Assembly (NCBI GenBank): GCA_007117185.1
Contig: SKHA01000248.1
Span: forward strand, 1 to 9,773
Direction of reading: 5' to 3'
Length of the DNA stretch: 9,773 bases
From: Spirochaeta sp.
GTDB taxonomy: Bacteria > Spirochaetota > Spirochaetia > DSM-27196 > Alkalispirochaetaceae
In this document: piece after piece, positions 6,649 through 9,773 of the stretch
Numbering within the stretch: position 1 is the stretch's first letter
Layout: every line of letters starts with the position of its first letter
Notes under the pieces: model-generated
The model's database searches: none
What the model was told of the DNA's origin: nothing
Seen by the model: only the letters and a program-made list of their open reading frames with translations
Program-made: the position numbers and the translations under genes

Positions 6649-6650
6649 GG
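6647..6650 (+). promoter_or_regulatory. Ribosome binding site of the beta-barrel gene
   Basis: GAGG overlaps the preceding stop codon (TGA 6646-6648) with 6 nt to ATG 6657. An in-frame ATG at 6663 is a less well-spaced alternative that would remove only two residues of the signal peptide. Confidence 0.55.
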
Positions 6651-6656
6651 TCTGAC

Positions 6657-7943
6657 ATGACGATGCTTCGAACGCAGTTTGCCATAGTGGTGCTGGTGCT
6701 CCTCTTGTCTCCGGCTCTGTTCGCTCAGGACTTTCGCTTCGTCTCGTACCTGGACTACTACGGTGGAATCGAACCCTCTGAAGGCTACCAGAACCTGCGG
6801 TCCCGCCTCTACATGGCGCCGGAATTCTCCGGCTACAACGCAAACCTGGGGGTCGAGTGGCTTCTGGCTCCGCGTTTGTGGGTTGAGCCCATGAGCGCTG
6901 GAGAGGTTTCCTCGCGCAGCATCGACCCCTGGGATATCCTGTTTGAAGGCTATATCTTCCTGCCGCTGGACAATCTGGAGATAACCCTGGGGCAGAAGGT
7001 GGTGGCGTACGGTTTCGCCGACGTGATGGGACCCCTGAACGTGGTGGGCGGAGCCAACCGCGCTCCGCTGAGTCTGGACGAATACTTCGACAGTCGCCGC
7101 CCTGATGCGCTGGTCCAGCTGACCGTCTATCCGAGTTTTGTCGACTCCATCGAACTCACCTGGGTGCCCCTCAGTCGGCCCGACAGGGAGCGGGAGGGGC
7201 CGGTGGCACTGCCGGGGGCGGCGACGCAGGTTCTCTGGAGCGACGACCCCTATATCCTGGACAACCCCCATTCGTTCTTTCTGAACTACAGCCGCTTCGG
7301 AGACCGCCTTGACCTGCAGCTGCTGTACGGGTGGTACACCGACGCGACCCCGGACTTCACCATTGGCGAGAATGAAATAACTCCGGAGTACAACCGTCGG
7401 CAGACCCTGGGCGGGGCCTGGGCCGCCCGGGTGGGGAACGGAACACTCAGCCAGGATATCGCCTTCACCCTCACCGGAGACCTGGACGGCAGCGATATCG
7501 GCGGCAAGAACTCCGCACTGACTGTCAACACCCAGCTCCTGGTGAACCTCCCCGGGGGGATTCTGAGCCAGTACAGCCTGGTCTATTCGTGGTTCCCCAA
7601 CCACGGCGGCCACCCCTCCGGAAGCTTCCAGGACGACCCGGAGGCGACGGCCTACCTGGCCGAAGAGATCCAGGGGTTCCACCTCCAGCCCCTGGAGCAT
7701 ATCGCCTTCGTCGTCGCCCACTTCGAACGCACGTTCCTGCGGGAGAAGCTGAAGGCGGAACTGAACGTAGGATTTTTCTTCTCCCCCGAGGTGTACCTGG
7801 CGCCGCGCCTGTCCTACAGCGTCAGCGACAATCTGATGATCTCCGCGGGGGCAGACATCAATCTGGGAGACCCGCCGCAGGAGGACCTGCGGCGCAACCC
7901 CTGGAACGACAACTTCTACGTGCGGACGATCTTCCGGTACTGA
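6657..7943 (+). CDS. Outer-membrane beta-barrel protein, DUF1302-like
   Basis: A 428-residue exported protein with a signal peptide (1-23, cut likely after LFAQ). The rest alternates short amphipathic strands with Asp/Gly/Pro-rich turns, and it ends in the aromatic residue Tyr428 (YVRTIFRY), the usual signal for BAM-mediated barrel insertion. The stretch GQKVVAYGFADVMGPLNVVG (113-132), with DEYFDSRRPDALVQLTVYP (142-160) and WVPL (169-172), resembles the DUF1302 pattern in which a W/Y-G-x-x-D motif is followed by an Asp/Arg-Pro segment. I recall DUF1302 proteins often sitting next to MMPL transporters. It is the last gene of the operon, 8 nt after the LolA-like stop. The likely role is outer-membrane acceptor or export channel for the MMPL/LolA-like cargo, or an anchor for it. 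The family match is by pattern recall, so moderate. Confidence 0.72.
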   Translation: MTMLRTQFAIVVLVLLLSPALFAQDFRFVSYLDYYGGIEPSEGYQNLRSRLYMAPEFSGYNANLGVEWLLAPRLWVEPMSAGEVSSRSIDPWDILFEGYIFLPLDNLEITLGQKVVAYGFADVMGPLNVVGGANRAPLSLDEYFDSRRPDALVQLTVYPSFVDSIELTWVPLSRPDREREGPVALPGAATQVLWSDDPYILDNPHSFFLNYSRFGDRLDLQLLYGWYTDATPDFTIGENEITPEYNRRQTLGGAWAARVGNGTLSQDIAFTLTGDLDGSDIGGKNSALTVNTQLLVNLPGGILSQYSLVYSWFPNHGGHPSGSFQDDPEATAYLAEEIQGFHLQPLEHIAFVVAHFERTFLREKLKAELNVGFFFSPEVYLAPRLSYSVSDNLMISAGADINLGDPPQEDLRRNPWNDNFYVRTIFRY

Positions 7944-8012
7944 GGTCGCGGCGCGAAACCGGCGGGCCGGGCGTGACTCCATCTTTGGTGTGAGCCACCG
8001 ACTCCCCCTCCC
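7944..8012. other. Spacer after the MMPL operon, no convincing terminator
   Basis: This GC-rich stretch contains a small CCGG-CGGG-CCGG self-complementarity (4-bp stem) but no U-tract and no strong hairpin. No short open frame with a start and ribosome site is seen. Transcription may end by Rho or read into the kinase gene. Confidence 0.4.
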
Positions 8013-8043
8013 TTGACAGCGCGGGGCGGCGGGGGCCTACACT
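8013..8043 (+). promoter_or_regulatory. Promoter of the sensor kinase gene
   Basis: A perfect -35 box TTGACA (8013-8018) is followed after a long 19-bp, G-rich spacer by TACACT (8038-8043, 4 of 6). ATG 8052 comes 8 nt later and has no Shine-Dalgarno before it (the bases are ctgctgtc). The long spacer suggests a weak or activator-dependent promoter. The transcript is predicted to start at or very near the ATG. Confidence 0.5.
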
Positions 8044-8051
8044 CTGCTGTC

Positions 8052-9773
8052 ATGGTCGGTTTTTCGCGGTGGTCTGCCGCGCGCAACGTTTCGCCGCGTC
8101 TCTGGTTGCCCCTTGCGGTGCTTGTTCTGGTGTGGCCCCTGGTGTCGCTGCAGGGTCAAGAGCCGCCCGCCGCACCGGAGGTTCTGCGCGCCGCCGTCGA
8201 CCCGACCCTTGCCCCGGTGAGCAGCTTCAGCAGGGAAGTGTTCGAGGTCGTTGCCGAACAGGCGGGATTTACCGTCCAGTGGGTGGCTGTGCCGTTCCTG
8301 CAGGCCAAGGGCCTCCTCCAGGAGGGCAGCGTCGATGTCCTCGTTGCCGTGCCCTACAGCTCCCGCCGGGGGGCGGTCATGGAGTTCACCGACCCGTACC
8401 TCTCCTCGTCGGTGTCACTGCTGGTGTACAAGGACGATTTCGAGGTCAATACGGTCGACCACCTTTCCGGGCGGGTCGTCTCGATCCAGAGAGACTCCGG
8501 CGAGCTCGATTTCCTGCAGAACGTGTGGCGCATCAACTTCAACATCACCGATTCCCTTCCTGACGCTCTGGCGTTGCTGCACCAGAATCGGGCGTCGGTG
8601 GTCGCCGGGGACCGCCTGGTCCTGCGGGCGCTGCTGGAAGAGCAGGGAACCATGACGGACTATCGCTTTGCCGCCACCTACGTGATGCCCCTGGAGTACG
8701 CAATTGCGGTGCGACAGGAGAACTTCGCCCTGCTGAACCGGCTCAACCCGGCGCTGCAGCGGGTGATGGGGACCGGCTCGTTCCTGGAGATTCAGGAACG
8801 ATGGTTTGGTCGTGAGGAGGAACCGGAGCGACTGCTGCGGCTGCTGCGGACGCTGGGAATGGTCCTTTCGGCGGTGCTGGTGGTCTTCTTCCTCAGCCTG
8901 TGGTGGAATCGAATGCTGAAACAGGAAGTGAGTCGAAAGACCAGTGAGACCCGCCGGATGAGCGGTCTGATGGAGCAGATCATGAGCAACAGCCCCCGGG
9001 GGCTCATCACGGTGGATCGGGATGGAACGATATCCGCGGTAAACCCGCGCGGTCAGAAACTGCTGGGTGAGGATCGACCGTTGAAGGGAGTGGACTGGAG
9101 GGAGTCGGAGATTCTCCGGGAGATCATGGAGCCCCGGGTGGAAGCGGTCCTTCAGGAGGGGCGGCAGTATGTGGGAGGGGAGGTGCAGCATCACCGCAGC
9201 GGCGCACCGATGGACATCCGCTACACCCTCTATCCAGCCCGGGTCGACGGCGGCGGGATCACCGGGATGATCGTGACCCTGGAAGATATCACCGAAGAGC
9301 GGCGTGTCCGGGAGGAGGACTTCGAGCGCGAAAAGAGCCGGGCGCTGCACCAGGTGGTAGCGGGAATCGCCCACGAGATTCGCAACCCCCTCACCTCGAT
9401 CAAGACGTTCGTTGAGCTGCTGCCGGCGAAGATGCACAACCCCCAATTCCGGGAGAACATCATCCGCTACGTTCCCCGGGAAATCGACCGGGTCAGCCAA
9501 CTCATCGAGAGCCTGATCAACTACGCCAGGCCCAACCCGCCCCAGCGGGAACGCTTCCAGATGGACGAGCTGCTGCGCAGCTGCGTGGTCCTGTTCGGGC
9601 CGGTCTTCAGCGCCCGGGGGTTCGGGCTGAAGGAGGAGCTCCAGCAGGGGTGCCTGGTGGATGCGGACCGCAACCAGATCAAACAGGTGATGGTTAACTT
9701 CCTGCTTAACGGCCTCGGCGCGATGGAAGAGCAGCTTCTGTCGCTCCCTGCCGGGGAAACGCTGATGATGACC
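8052..9773 (+). CDS. Sensor histidine kinase with periplasmic SBP_bac_3-type domain and PAS domain (3' truncated by window)
   Basis: 574 residues are visible and the frame runs off the window. Order: a signal peptide or anchor (15-36); a periplasmic solute-binding-protein family 3-like domain (about 44-254, with VDVLVAVPYSSRRGAVMEFTDPYL at 94-117 and WFG at 251-253); one membrane helix (268-286); a PAS domain (about 303-414, starting MEQIMSNSPRGLITVD); and a HisKA dimerisation domain with the H-box VVAGIAHEIRNPLTSIKTF (435-453), where His441 is the phospho-acceptor. The start of the HATPase domain has its N-box at 541-559 (QVMVNFLLNGLGAM, Asn549 and Asn553). The remaining G boxes lie beyond the edge. 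The binding domain suggests sensing of a small periplasmic ligand, perhaps an amino acid or similar, passed on as phosphotransfer to an unseen response regulator. The usual N-terminal SBP segment PFxF...G..GFDVD is missing, so ligand specificity may be atypical. Confidence 0.88.
   Translation, partial: MVGFSRWSAARNVSPRLWLPLAVLVLVWPLVSLQGQEPPAAPEVLRAAVDPTLAPVSSFSREVFEVVAEQAGFTVQWVAVPFLQAKGLLQEGSVDVLVAVPYSSRRGAVMEFTDPYLSSSVSLLVYKDDFEVNTVDHLSGRVVSIQRDSGELDFLQNVWRINFNITDSLPDALALLHQNRASVVAGDRLVLRALLEEQGTMTDYRFAATYVMPLEYAIAVRQENFALLNRLNPALQRVMGTGSFLEIQERWFGREEEPERLLRLLRTLGMVLSAVLVVFFLSLWWNRMLKQEVSRKTSETRRMSGLMEQIMSNSPRGLITVDRDGTISAVNPRGQKLLGEDRPLKGVDWRESEILREIMEPRVEAVLQEGRQYVGGEVQHHRSGAPMDIRYTLYPARVDGGGITGMIVTLEDITEERRVREEDFEREKSRALHQVVAGIAHEIRNPLTSIKTFVELLPAKMHNPQFRENIIRYVPREIDRVSQLIESLINYARPNPPQRERFQMDELLRSCVVLFGPVFSARGFGLKEELQQGCLVDADRNQIKQVMVNFLLNGLGAMEEQLLSLPAGETLMMT

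Noticed and set aside
7958..7973. CCGG-rich self-complementary patch as a terminator after the barrel gene
   Set aside because: It has only a 4-bp stem and no U-tract.
6522..7982. 486-codon open frame on the minus strand
   Set aside because: It is antisense to the LolA-like and beta-barrel genes, and its composition (Val/Gln/Arg-rich, no domain) is that of a high-GC shadow frame.
8415..9500. 361-codon open frame on the minus strand
   Set aside because: It is antisense to the clearly identified SBP-PAS-HisKA kinase and has no recognisable domain.
1..9773. CRISPR arrays, tRNA or rRNA genes, insertion sequences, att sites
   Set aside because: No spaced repeats, cloverleaf-like segments, transposase or integrase motifs, or long terminal repeats were seen on either strand.

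Overview
The window comes from a diderm (Gram-negative-type) bacterium with a GC-rich chromosome. The evidence is a LolA-like periplasmic carrier, an outer-membrane beta-barrel ending in an aromatic residue, and strong G/C preference at codon third positions. The gene set (MMPL / LolA-like / barrel operon, split YeeE-YedE sulfur transporter, long-form nitronate monooxygenase) would fit a free-living spirochaete, but that placement is a guess. There are no rRNA, tRNA, CRISPR or mobile-element signatures.

Layout. 1-63: the last codons of an unidentified gene. 171-1598: an NMO/2-nitropropane-dioxygenase family flavoprotein with a Cys-rich C-terminal extension. 1630-2693: a two-gene unit encoding a YeeE/YedE (TsuA-type) sulfur-compound importer as two half proteins with an ATGA overlap. 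2748-3626 (minus strand): a DMT/EamA transporter, convergent with the sulfur unit and divergent from the next operon. 3684-7943: a tight three-gene operon of an MMPL/RND inner-membrane transporter, a LolA-like periplasmic protein and a DUF1302-like beta-barrel. This is one protein for each envelope compartment, so it looks like a complete inner-to-outer-membrane route for a hydrophobic cargo. 8052-9773: a sensor histidine kinase with a periplasmic SBP_bac_3-type domain, a PAS domain and HisKA, cut by the window end.

The most unusual signal is in the gene starts. The genes heading the plus-strand transcription units (171, 1630, 3684, 8052) have no usable Shine-Dalgarno. Each instead has a sigma70-like -10 box ending 6-8 nt before the ATG, which predicts transcription starting at or next to the start codon (leaderless mRNA). 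The minus-strand gene starting at 3626 shows a weaker version. The genes inside operons (2169, 5872, 6657) instead have purine-rich Shine-Dalgarno sequences 6-7 nt from their starts.

The second striking element is a 38-bp near-perfect palindrome (1602-1639). It covers the -10 box and the start codon of the sulfur importer and is a strong candidate operator for a dimeric regulator not encoded here.
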